NCBI RefSeq assembly: GCF_043290135.1
Contig: NW_027464601.1
Location: 3,332,001-3,396,000 of the forward strand
Reading direction: 5' to 3'
Length of the DNA stretch: 64,000 nt
Source of the DNA: Rhipicephalus microplus
Lineage: Eukaryota; Arthropoda; Arachnida; Ixodida; Ixodidae
The first letter of the stretch is position 1, and each line of letters starts with the position of its first letter. The notes below the pieces were generated by a model, which worked only from the letters and a program-made list of their open reading frames with translations, ran no database searches and was not told the DNA's origin. This document shows positions 1 to 9,441 of the stretch, in pieces. A program made the position numbers and the translations under genes.

Positions 1-399
1 TTAAAACCACCAAAAAGAATATCATTAATGGATTAATCGATTAAACCATTCCACCAAAAGCAAATAGTATATTAAAGGCAAAATCGATTAACGCTTAAAG
101 AATAATCGATCAAAATTTTATTCGACCATTCCTACGCACAAGTACACTGTAAACAATAATGTACCAAGCTGTGAGGAATCGAGGAAGCATCCGGCCGAGC
201 CGCTCCGGTGTTCTCACTCAAACCTGATTGTACCGGAGCAAATACATTTGTTTTCCACCGTTTTCCTCCGGTGATCGCCGGAAGAAGAAAACCGCAGAAA
301 AACGGGGCCAATCCCTTGGTCATGCTCTTGTGATTCCTCCGCAAATGCTCCTGCGCATCAATTTTGCCTCCGTGAATCATCTCTAAGTGCTTCGGGTCA
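1..399. other. Unassigned AT-rich then CpG-rich sequence
   Basis: The first 140 bases are AT-rich and repeat short ATCGATTAA-like words. Composition then shifts to CpG-rich. No element end, RNA gene or convincing coding segment is visible. Confidence 0.4.
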
Positions 400-510
400 G
401 CGCTCACTCGCATTCATTGGCTGTTCGAAGAGTGACGTAGCCAGCCTTGCCACTGGAAGGCCGTTCCCCACAAACCAACATGGCGCCGACCAAGCCGGTG
501 CAGTGAAGAT
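400..510 (+). promoter_or_regulatory. Promoter-like cluster (CCAAT, CRE-like, ATGGCG)
   Basis: A CpG-rich stretch carries an inverted CCAAT box (ATTGG at 416-420), a CRE half-site (TGACGT at 433-438) and a YY1-like motif around the ATG at 480-482. That ATG opens an 8-codon upstream ORF (480-506). This spacing and composition resemble a TATA-less housekeeping promoter of a metazoan gene. About 400 bp downstream, a Kozak-like ATG at 917 is followed within eight bases by a consensus splice donor (GT at 925). All of this is motif evidence only; no exon with recognisable protein similarity is attached, so a host gene start here is a guess. Confidence 0.27.
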
Positions 511-924
511 TGTGTGAAGCGTTCAGCCGCGTTAGAGAGAAGTAAATCGTTCTTAGCCCCTTTTGAATGTCACAAGCGACAAGCAGCAACGGACTTTATC
601 AACGACAGAAGGAAGTTGTGCAAACGGTAATCGTGTGAAGGTTTGCGGCAGTGAACGACACGTTGTATTCTCGCGAATGCTGAGGGACCCGGCGGATGCT
701 GGAGTGGCAAAAAAAAATGATGAGTGAGCTCTCCTTGAATTACCTGTGTTATTCGTGTGAGGTAGTACTAAGTTTCGATAATGTTGGGTTGATAAACCAA
801 ACATTGTATTATTATTTGGCTTAGTTCACAATACGTCATTGAAAAATCAGTGGAATTGCAATAGTGCGTTTTTTAAACTACGTGTTTTTTCTTTAACATA
901 ACTTCGGAAAAGCAAAATGGAGAG

Positions 925-1840
925 GTGAGCGAGTTGGTGCTGATTCGTTATGGCGTTATAGTAGCGCAAAAAAAGTTTACACCTCAAGCACTTGTGGTTG
1001 TTCACTTTCATGTACTCGTCCTTTCTTGCGCAGCATTAACGTCAGAGTAACATCGGTAAATAAAATCAGTTCGAAAAGTTAATTAGAGCGCGAAAACTTG
1101 ACACGATCACTCACACACGCACACACCCATGCATCAAACACACAGCGCTCACTTCCAATTGATTTATTCATAGCTCGAAGGCTTCAATATATACAGGACA
1201 CATTGTGCGCACACACACCAAAGAAGGCCAACAGCATACATTATCAAAACGTACAGTTAATCAATGTCATAGCCATAGAGCGATAAACTGAAGTTCGCTT
1301 GGTAACAACGAAATTGAAGGGGCGCTTACACAGTTATCTTTATTTTTTTCAATGAAAAAGGCTTCTAACACTTCACGTGCAGTTTTACTTGCGCTTCTGC
1401 CCAGAATCTTCGTTTCAGAAAATCGTGCGTCACAACCACCTGCATCACTTTCCGTGGCATCCGAACGTGTGCACGGACCTTTCATTTGAGTATAGGGGTT
1501 AGCCTTCCCTTATTTCTTTGAAAACACGTTTGGCTTAGATGGCGTAAAGTTTGTGCCTTTTATTTCTTATTTGTTTTGTTATGTTGTAGTGAACTTTTCC
1601 TTATTTTGTGGTCGAAGCTGTTTGTCTTGAAGAATTACATGCTCATTTAGTAAGAACATTGAAATATGTTCACAACGACAAGTATGAAAGCAGAGCAGTC
1701 AGTGCAACTTGAACAAAAATTGGAGACCACACGTACAGTGGGGATGGATGATATGCGAAGCACGAATGAGAAATGTTTATGTCAATTTAAAATAAGCACA
1801 ACGTTGCGAGGTGGAGGTAAACGATGCCGTACATGAATTC
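925..1840. other. Unassigned sequence, nothing recognised
   Basis: Apart from short CA-rich patches near 1110 and 1210, I see no element termini and no coding similarity. If the splice donor at 925 is genuine, this would be intron. Confidence 0.4.
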
Positions 1841-2097
1841 CTTGTCATGATTATCATATTTGGATGTGGCATTCACCTTCGTCGTCAATTCACGTCACGT
1901 GATACCAAGTTTAGTATATGTGGAGCTAGCGAAACGGCCGCGAGCACACAATGAGCGTCGTATGATTTCATGTTCTTAGGTGACACGCTCGTCAGAATTA
2001 TCATGTTTTCACCAGTCCTATACTTCGTCATTCAGTGACGTCACGTAACACTAAATTTGGTATACGTGGAGCTAGAAAAACGGCCGCAAGCGCGTCA

Positions 2098-2472
2098 TGT
2101 AGGGCCCAACATACTTTTATGTATCGTTGACGCACGCACACGCTGGGCACAAAGATGCTACGTTAGCAAAAACGCTAGCACTCTATGGTCTGGCGCCAGA
2201 GGTGACCAGCGTCCGTCGGCGCGGCCCGACGGCAACCAGCGTGAAATGGGACATACTGCATTTCGCGTCATTGCGTTAATCAGACATCACTGCGTGTGCC
2301 TCTCTTTATGACGGAGGGACGCCGGATGCTCTGAAACGCGCATGCGTCAAAGCAACGCAGCGGGGCGCACACCTGCGAGTATACGGCTGCACCGGTGCTT
2401 GGTGTGGCAACGCTGACGTGACCCAACGAAATGAACGCCGCTGAGCACGCACACCGCGTCACGCCGAGATGT
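2098..2472. mobile_element. Unclassified GC-rich insertion in the satellite
   Basis: The 145-bp monomer breaks off after GCGCGTCATG near 2097 and resumes near 2473 with CACGTAGTCATG. The intervening DNA is clearly GC-richer than the array. Its two ends are weakly inversely related (GTATCGTTGACGC on the left against the complement of GCGTCACGCCGAGATGTAT on the right). A small non-autonomous DNA transposon is plausible, but I could not define clean TIRs or a target duplication. Confidence 0.35.
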
Positions 2473-2662
2473 ATTGGCGACACGTAGTCATGTTCTCATA
2501 TGACACGCATCTCATGATCATGTTTGCACCAGTCACAAACTTTCGTCATCGATTGGTGTCACGTAGTACCAAATTTGGCATATGTGAATCTAGCGAAGCG
2601 GCCGCGAGCACCTCATGAGCGTGGCATGTAGTCATGTTGTTACATGACACGCATCTCATGTA

Positions 2663-3483
2663 CTATCGGCATCAAATGAAACGCGAACAGCGGAGCGCGT
2701 GGCACACGCCTTATCAATGGCTTAGTTTGCGCCGTCCATTAGTCATTGACACAGACAGGACCGCACATCTAATGTGGCAGCACTGCGCAATCCCCCTATA
2801 AATGTCTATGGTACAATATTTCGGCTTGTGTTCCAGGTATGGTAATGCTATTTGAAAAGAACAAAATAAAAAAAATACAGAGGGGGACTACTGCAGCCGA
2901 AGGCGAGTATTGTAGCACGGTTTGTCATCACAGAGTTCATAATCACAGAAGGCCTGGCAAATACTTTTTATAGTAGACAAAACTCGGCTCAGAATGCTGG
3001 CAATTTCACGCTGTTTCACTTCGTGCCGGTAAAGCGGAACAATATGCGCTCTCTCTTCCAAAGAAATGCTCGGCATTTTCAGTTAATGTGAAGTCTTTTC
3101 CGGTCGGTCTCTGTAAGAAGGGTGCAAGTGAAGCAGCGCTGGCGAACCAGATAAGACTATCTTTTAAAAATCAACCGCAAACTGATTATATTTATCTTTT
3201 TGTTTTATCTTGCCAACACATTGATTGCACTGTGACGCTGAAGTAAAAGCAAGAAATTGCGAGTGATACGATCAAAAGCGGTTGGCACGCCCACGATTTT
3301 CGCCGTTGTCAGCATACGAAAACTAAAACAGAAACGGAGATAACGCACTCTAGGTGGATCGCGCAGTGCTGTTTAACCGGATGTGCACGCCTGTCAATGG
3401 TGATGACTGGACGGTCAGCACTATACTGTTTCTAATGCTTGAAACACGCGCTACGCTGTTCGGGTTTCATTTGACGCCGATAG
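2663..3483. mobile_element. Tc1/mariner-type element with ~134-bp TIRs
   Basis: The left end begins CTATCGGCATCAAATGAAAC and the right end is its near-perfect inverted copy (ending GCCGATAG). Similarity continues inward for roughly 130 bp, to 2793 on the left and 3356 on the right, with a few mismatches and small indels. A TA dinucleotide flanks each side (2661-2662 and 3484-3485), the hallmark target of the IS630-Tc1-mariner superfamily. At 821 bp it is too short for a full transposase, and only an N-terminal remnant is present inside on the minus strand. It is therefore a deletion derivative, inserted into the 145-bp satellite. Confidence 0.88.
2888..3076 (-). pseudogene. Transposase N-terminal remnant (HTH, Tc1/mariner)
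   Basis: This 62-codon ORF starts MPSISLEERAHIVPLY and continues through REIASILSRVLSTIKSI. That matches the general pattern of the first helix-turn-helix of Tc1-like transposases, which bind the terminal repeats. The family is about 340 residues with a C-terminal DD34D/E catalytic domain; none of that domain fits before the element ends at 2663. The ATG lies inside the element and the reading frame is lost after about 60 codons. It is a fossil left by internal deletion and not a functional transposase. Confidence 0.65.
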
Positions 3484-3666
3484 TACATCATGTTTGCACC
3501 AGTATCATATCTTCGTCATCCAATCATATCCCGTAATACCAAATTTGGTATTAGTGAAGCTAGCGAAACGGTCGCCAGAGCATAATGAGTGTGGCATGTA
3601 GTCATGTTGTTACTCGACACGTAACTCATAATTTTCATGTTTGCACAAATCCCACACCTTCGTCAT

Positions 3667-3907
3667 TGATTGATTGATATGTGGGGTTTAACGTCCCAAA
3701 ACCACTTAATAATTATGAGAGACGCCGTAGTGGAGGGCTCCGGAAATTTAGACCACCTGGGGTTCTTTAACGTGCACCCAAATCTGAGCACACGGGCCTA
3801 CAACATTTCCGCCTCCATCGGAAATGCAGCCGCCGCAGCCGGGATTTGAACCCGCGCCTTGCGGGTCAGCAGCCGAGTACCTTAGCCACTAGACCACCGC
3901 GGCGGGG
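3667..3907 (-). mobile_element. tRNA-derived SINE (Ruka-like), full length
   Basis: Read on the minus strand, the copy starts CCCCGCCGCGGTGGTCTAG, giving a pol III A box (TGGTCTAGTGG), followed by a B box (GGTTCAAATCC). A body of about 160 bp follows, and it ends in ATCAATCAATCAA-type repeats. A perfect 15-bp TSD, CCACACCTTCGTCAT, lies at 3652-3666 and 3908-3922. The TSD belongs to the 145-bp satellite, so the insertion site is certain. The same family is present in the opposite orientation at 63664-63899. The name Ruka is recalled from tick literature, not checked. Confidence 0.92.
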
Positions 3908-4249
3908 CCACACCTTCGTCATCCATTCACGTACCGTATTACCAAATTCGGTATGTGTGACGCTACAAAATTGCCGCTAGCGCATCATGAGCGTGGCATG
4001 TAGTTATGCTCTTACATGACACGCATGTCATGACTTTCATGTTAGGGTCAATCAATTGTGTTCGCCATGCATTCATGACATACCATACCAGCTTTGCAAC
4101 ATGCCATGTGAATCAAACCACCGCAAGAGCTGCAGGACCTTGAAATCTAAATCATGACATTCATGACATACATTTCATAATTTTCCTGTCATGACCAGTC
4201 AGATATGTTCTTCATACAGTCATGTTATGCCATACCAGGTAGGTATCGA

Positions 4250-4511
<262 letters not shown>

Positions 4512-4925
4512 AATAAAACAATGCCCAGTTATCCCGAGAATTATTTTGGCCAGAAGTTGAAGCTAGGTTTTTCTTAAAGACAGGCCGCAACCATTTAAAC
4601 TGTAAAAGCGCTCTTTGCTTGGAGTATGATGATGAGCACGCACTAAAATGTGACTGTGATATTCAGAATTATTATTTGATAAAATTATAAAATCATCGAG
4701 AGGGGCATTCCTGGTGCAGTCTACAAGAGTACCGAAACAAGATTATTTCAGTGAAAAATTGCTTTTGAATGTTTCAGCAAGGGTAGAGCTGTTGATTTCG
4801 AAATACATAGAACACTTTGGCCAGTTTGGAACTTTGTTCGTGTCAGGGAGGTGTGTTTTTATCATGCTGCGGCTGTCTCACACCAGATTACATCGAATGT
4901 ACCTTTTGATACTTAACGCTCATCC
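4512..4925. other. Unassigned sequence
   Basis: Nothing recognisable lies here. Short ORFs have no convincing features. Confidence 0.4.
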
Positions 4926-4929
4926 TGTC

Positions 4930-5012
4930 TTTGTTTGTTTGTTTGTTTGTTTGTTTGTGTGTGTGTGGGGGGGGCGTGTGTGTGGGGGGCGTGTGCGTGT
5001 GCGTGCGTGCGC

Positions 5013-5097
<85 letters not shown>
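4930..5097. repeat. (TTTG)n then (GT)n microsatellite
   Basis: A TTTG run (4930-4956) grades into GT with two G-rich tracts (around 4968 and 4984) and a GC-alternating patch, then a long pure GT run (about 5010-5096). The alternating purine-pyrimidine sequence is capable of Z-DNA. All ORFs here are translated repeats. Confidence 0.95.
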
Positions 5098-5099
<2 letters not shown>

Positions 5100-6040
5100 A
5101 CATTTACAATGTAACATGTGGATTCGGGCCAATTTTTTTTCTCTGTTGTCGCTTGGGCAACCAGCAGCTCTCTCGGGATAGCGCAAGCAGTGACACAATA
5201 TTGGCTGTATCAGCGCATCGCTTATTGCATGAACCGGGAGTCCATAGTATTCTGCGGCTCGATCGCAACTTCAAGCGCTACATCAAGCATTCTCTCTGGT
5301 TTAGCACTGACAGCGATGCGGCGTGGGGGTTGAGTTCTTGCTACTTTACAATCGCAACAAATTGCAAGAATTCGGTGGACTGTGTGAAAGCATTCGGAGT
5401 GTACTTCTAGAAGGCACTGACGTTGGACATCGACGAAAGTTGTGCGCACTAGATATAGCCATATGTTTGTGCTGAAGCTGAAGTCAGCTGAGTTATTCAG
5501 TGTGATTAGGTCGCGGCTCCTTTAAGAGCTTTTGCGCAACGGTCGCTGCTTCGGTGCTTTTCATATATATCCTTGATTCAGTGTTTTTTATTTGACAAAG
5601 TAATACTGCACTAAGTGCTCCGGCCAAAATAAATATTTTTCTTCTTTGTTTAGGACAAAAGAGTTTCTGCAGGTCCATTTGTTTTTAATTTCAACCTATG
5701 AGAACAGCGTAACTTGAGATGGATGATCAGCCCACGGGCTCCAGTGCGTCGAGTCATTTAGGAGCCGAACAATAGAGTGGGAGCTGGTCATACGTAACAA
5801 CAGCCCCTTTCCCCAGTGGTATATGACACATTATTTGTCGTACTCAAGAGCCACTAATATTCTGTAATATACGCTGCATGGCTTTCATTTCGAGGGAATG
5901 GATGACAGCAAAGTAGTTTTTTTTACTATTTTCTCCTCACTCTGTACTACATAGTAGAGGAGGATCTATCTGGCCCCTGCTGAGAGAATTCGTCCTTACG
6001 CAAACAGGAGGAAGGTTTGTGCGGGTAACGTGCGTGGCCA
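5100..6040. other. Unassigned sequence upstream of candidate exon
   Basis: No element termini or coding similarity are seen. The composition is ordinary. It leads into the TATA-box candidate at 6045. Confidence 0.35.
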
Positions 6041-6044
6041 TATG

Positions 6045-6050
6045 TATAAA
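6045..6050 (+). promoter_or_regulatory. Candidate TATA box
   Basis: TATAAA lies 44 bases before the ATG at 6094, which would place a start site near 6075 and give a very short leader. The support is the combination with a good Kozak context and a splice donor downstream. Confidence 0.3.
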
Positions 6051-6093
6051 CCTTGTCCACGTCGAAACCAAACGCTGACGCACCGGTAGCACC

Positions 6094-6273
6094 ATGTCAC
6101 TTAGCACCCGCAATGGCTCACATTCAGTGGTTCGTGAAAAGAGAGTGCTTCCTCCGTCGAAGATGACATCGGAGAAGCTGACGAAAGAGGAATTCCGCGC
6201 GGCTGCGCTTTTCCAAAGATGGCTCGTCGCAGACCCTGATGGGTGTATGGTTGATCCAGAGGCCCAAGAGTTG
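6094..6273 (+). CDS. Candidate first coding exon, unknown protein
   Basis: The ATG is in good context (AGCACCATGT) and opens 60 codons up to a consensus splice donor (TTG|GTGAGA, GT at 6274). Reading through the donor, the frame would stop at 6288 after four more codons. The predicted peptide is charged and helical, with the segment KLTKEEFRAAALFQRWLV followed by ADPDGCMVDPEAQE. I do not recognise a family. It sits between a (GT)n tract and a foldback repeat, and it is not an obvious transposon fragment. A TATA box lies 44 bp upstream. A chance ORF remains possible. Confidence 0.3.
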
Positions 6274-6377
6274 GTGAGATTGCACTGACACTGAATATGA
6301 GCTTTTCGAATAGCTTTCTCCAGTCAACACTCGGCTATATTTCTTGTACATTATGCTAATATGTGATAGACAGCATT

Positions 6378-6660
6378 CGAAAAATCACAGCATATCCACG
6401 GAGTGCATAAGGTTGAATGGGGTAAAGCGTCCGTCAGTTCATCCGTGCTTCAATCCATCCTTTCGTTTTTGCATTCGTTCGTCCGCTCTTCCGTCTGTGC
6501 GACCGTCTATGCGTCCATTCATCCGGGTGTATGTCCATCTGTCCGTTCTTCACTCAGTGAGCACTCCAAGTAGCCCTATCTCGCATATTTTCATCACATA
6601 TTCATCATAAAGCAGTACCGTACCCTTATCCTGTGGACATCCCAAGGACTAAACGAGAGG
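6378..6660 (+). repeat. Foldback/(TCCG-TCCA) minisatellite repeat, copy A
   Basis: It starts with CACAGCATATCCACGGAGTG, continues into irregular TCCGTCCATC-type units and finishes in a shared tail (GAGCACTCCAAGTA...CATATTTTCATCACATATTCATCATA). The same head is found at 62778 and 63440 (plus strand) and at 32260-32290 (minus strand); the tail recurs near 63100-63155. This defines a dispersed family with a hypervariable core. Confidence 0.7.
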
Positions 6661-6667
6661 TGGTGCA

Positions 6668-6702
6668 TGGATGGATGGATGGATGGATGGATGGATGGAT
6701 AT
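6668..6702. repeat. (ATGG)n, 3' tail of the LINE
   Basis: On the minus strand this is (TCCA)n immediately after the LINE 3' UTR end (GGGTACAGCCATATCCATCC). Short tandem 3' tails rather than poly(A) are usual for CR1/L2-group LINEs, so the tract probably marks the LINE terminus. Confidence 0.7.
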
Positions 6703-6834
6703 GGCTGTACCCTTTAGATCGGGCGGTGGCTAGCGCCACCAAGCCATAATACTTATTGAACCCAAAACTCTATTTATTTTTTTTTCATAAAAGTGAGTTT
6801 GAGGATTCGTACTTTGCAGTGAAGAGTTTAATTT

Positions 6835-7605
6835 TCACTCATGCCTTGACTTTAGCCACCAATCAGATAACCTCCTTCTAGTTAAGCCTACTTGCTTAAA
6901 GTCTATTTTGCCCTCCCGGTCCCTAAACCCCAGTGCTTTGAAAAACTCTGCGCCATCATCCTGAACTATAGGGTGAAGCCCTTTACAGAACATTATCAAG
7001 TGTTCGGCAGTTTCTTCTTCCTCTCCACACGCACTGCATACTGTGTCTACCCCTTCGTATTTGGCCCGATATGTCTTGGTTCGTAGTACTCCCAACGTTG
7101 CCTCAAACAGTAGAGAACTACCCCGAGTATTATCATAGATCCTTTCCTTGGCAATTTCATGCTTAAAAGTTCGATAGATCTCTAGTGCGGACTTCTTAAT
7201 CATGCCCATTTTTAACATGTCAGTCTCCGTTTCCTTCACTTTCTTCTTAACCGATAGTTCTTTTTGTTTTGGCCACCTGCTGTTTTCTAAGTATTTACCA
7301 GTCAACTTCCTGGTTCGCTTCCTCCATCTTGTATCGACATTCTTCATGTACAAGTTGCTGAAAACCTTCCTAGCCCAACGCTCTTCCTTCATTTCTCTCA
7401 ATCGCTTCTCAAATTTGATCTTGCTGCTAGCTTCCCTGCCCTCAAATGATGTCCATCCCATATCACCTTGTACTCCCTGATTTGGTGTATTCCCGTGAGC
7501 TCCAAAAGCAAGCCTACCTATTCCACGTTGCTTAATTTTTAATCTTGCTTGAACTTCTGATTTCATGCACAAGACCGCACTGCCGAACGTCAGCCCAGGA
7601 ACCAT
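6835..7605 (-). pseudogene. LINE ORF2 C-terminal region (zinc-knuckle-like)
   Basis: A 256-codon open stretch continues the RT frame after two stops. It is basic and lysine/arginine rich in its first 160 residues. It ends with a Cys/His motif (CSACGEEEETAEHLIMFC, C-x2-C-x8-H-x4-C), a nucleic-acid-binding signature found at the C-terminus of several LINE ORF2 proteins. It stops at DWWLKSRHE, about 130 bases before the 3' tail. The first Met is only the first ATG after a stop; the true protein begins far upstream. Confidence 0.8.
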
Positions 7606-8070
7606 GACCCCTTTCTATATTCCTCTCACAACATCATACCTATTGTAATTCCACAGTGCCCTATTTTTCATCACTGCTGCATTCCTGTTACCTTAAGTCG
7701 TCACGTATATTTCGTGTTCCCTCAGGTACTCGGTCCCATTGCTTATCCATACGCCCAGATATTTGTATTTATCTGTTATCTCTAGCGTGACCTCCTGTAT
7801 CCTAAGCTCACTACCTTCGTTGTCATTGAAAATCATGACTGCTGATTTTTGCTTACTGAATCTAAAATCTAATCTATCTCCCTCATTACCGCAGATGTCC
7901 ATCAATCTCTGCAAATCTTCCTTGTTCTTGGCCATTAGCACTATATCATCTGCGTACATTATTGCTGGTAGTGCCTGATCAATAAGTTTTCCTTGTTTGA
8001 CTAAAGAGAGGTTGAAGCCCAGCCCACTTCCCTCTAATTTTGCCTCTAATCCTTGTAGGTACATCATGAA
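7606..8070 (-). pseudogene. LINE reverse transcriptase, palm with YADD
   Basis: The core is an open stretch (7693-8067) with the catalytic box MYADDIVLM (YADD at residues 38-41) and the following thumb-side motif YKYLGVWIS. It is in the same frame as the upstream RT piece and as the C-terminal piece. Stops occur at both ends, plus one more near 7612 that replaces a residue in the WKGVMVPGL-like segment. The RT would copy LINE RNA by target-primed reverse transcription in the nucleus. This copy cannot make a full protein. Confidence 0.88.
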
Positions 8071-8079
8071 TAATAATGG

Positions 8080-8804
8080 TTACAGGGGGCACCCCTGCAT
8101 AAGCCCCCGTTTTACCTCTGCAGACTTGGATACCTGTTTTTCCCACTTTATAACTACCTTGTTACCTTTATAGATACCCTTTAAAAGATTAGTGACTACA
8201 TGTTCCACGCCTAGTGTGTCCAGTATTCCCCACAATTCCTCTTGAACCACGCTATCGTACGCTCCCTTGATATCCAAAAATGCTAGCCACAGGGGCCTGT
8301 GTTCTTCTTCTGCTATTTCGATGCACTGCGTCAGTGAGAACAGATTGTCTTCCAACCTCCTGTGTTTCCGAAACCCATTCTGCAGTTCCCCCAGCACCCC
8401 CTCATCTTCTATCCATGCCTGCAGTCTTTCCTTTATAATCTGCATCGCCAGCTTGTAGACCACTGATGTCACTGTTATAGGACGGTAGTTGTTTATGTCA
8501 GCTTTGTCCCCCTTTCCTTTATAGATCATTCTCATCCTGCTAAGTTTCCATCCATCGGGAACTTCACCATTGATTATTATTTTGCTCACTTCCTCTCTCA
8601 AAGCCTGCTTAGACTTCGGACCTAATGTCTTTATCAGCCTAAATGGAATGCCATCTGGGCCTGTTGATGTACTACTAGGAACCCTTTTCTCAGCCCTTTC
8701 CTACTGTCGTTGTGAAAATGGAGCCATTGCACCAATTGATTCGTCCTTGTTTATTGTGGTGCATAAAGTACTTCTTTGTTGAAATTTTTCTGTCACCCTT
8801 GTTC
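8080..8804 (-). pseudogene. LINE reverse transcriptase, fingers/palm part
   Basis: From the minus-strand 5' side, the reading frame shows PDGIPFRLIKTLG, then VPDGWKLSRMRMIYKGKGD, NNYRPITV, FRKHRRLEDNLF, AFLDIKGAYDSV (RT box A with its Asp) and RGLMQGCPL (box B). A stop immediately follows CPL, where a Ser is expected. The stretch begins at the Gypsy insertion point. The order of motifs is that of non-LTR RTs. Confidence 0.88.
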
Positions 8805-8810
8805 TTATAT

Positions 8811-9269
8811 TGCCACGAAGCGTATTGCGGATAGTGTTGAGCATGCCGATACCGCCGGCACGCGGCCTTATCGTGGTCCAGGATGCACCGCGACTCATCT
8901 GCGAAGATCATGGCCCGCACGTCGACCATTCGTTGATAACGAGATAGTGGCAGACGCTACGGTGACTGTATCTCGGATGGTGAACGCGCCTTGCGTTCCA
9001 GTGGCACATTTCTGTTACCCGACGGCCGTCGAACGCGTCTTGCGTTCCAGTGGGACATTTCTGTTACCCGACGGCCATCGAACGCGCCTTGCGTTCCAGG
9101 GAGACATTTCTGTTACCCGACGGCCGTCGAACGCGCTGTTCGCCTCCCGCTAAGCCGGTGTGTCTGTTTTACTTTAGTGGGCGCACGTCCGCCAAATAAA
9201 CGAATATCCTTCTATTTCTACTAACCTCCCGGTCTCCTGTCTTCGGGCTACTCTCACTTTTACGTGACA
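8811..9269 (+). repeat. 5' LTR of Gypsy element
   Basis: It begins TGCCACGAAGCG and ends ACGTGACA. It contains three tandem copies of a 49-bp unit (8982-9128), each GAACGCGCCTTGCGTTCCAG followed by a TTTCTGTTACCCGACGGCC part, and then a partial fourth. A polyadenylation-type AATAAA lies near 9194. The same triplication exists in the 3' LTR, so it was present in the parental element. Confidence 0.95.
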
Positions 9270-9271
9270 TC

Positions 9272-9289
9272 TGGTGGAGGTGCTGGGTA
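9272..9289 (+). other. Candidate primer binding site
   Basis: TGGTGGAGGTGCTGGGTA starts two bases after the 5' LTR, the usual place for a tRNA primer site, and begins with TGG complementary to a tRNA CCA end. I did not assign the tRNA. A related TGGAGGTTGCTCAGT word follows the left LTR-like repeat of the decayed Gypsy element at about 47.06 kb. Confidence 0.55.
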
Positions 9290-9441
9290 TGCACAAAAAC
9301 GACCTTAAAACAGCCACTGCAGAGAACGAGGACGCTGAAGACACAGATACTCGAAGTAGTCGCCGCCTCCGAAACCTGCCACCTGAGCTGGGACCGCTAC
9401 CGGACCCCACGCGACCACGAAAGGACGCTTCCACAGCCACC

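Larger units (their letters stand above)
6703..8810 (-). mobile_element. LINE (CR1/L2-like), 3' half
   Basis: This is the downstream part of a non-LTR retrotransposon: reverse transcriptase, C-terminal region and 3' UTR. It is cut from its 5' half (14849 onward) by the Gypsy element at 8811-14844. Both halves lie on the minus strand, the reading frame continues across the join, and each side carries one copy of the ATAT target. Three in-frame stops in the RT part show it is dead. The clade is inferred from the esterase-bearing ORF1 and the tandem-repeat 3' tail. Confidence 0.88.

Noticed and set aside
4714..5410. 159- and 128-codon ORFs across the (GT)n tract
   Set aside because: Most of each protein is Cys-Val or Thr-His from the dinucleotide repeat; no independent coding sign.
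8982..9128. CRISPR-like array
   Set aside because: Repeats are directly tandem without unique spacers and lie within an LTR of a eukaryotic element.
8776..9224. ORFs inside the 5' LTR of the Gypsy element repeated in the 3' LTR
   Set aside because: They translate the 49-bp LTR triplication and are shared only because LTRs are copies.
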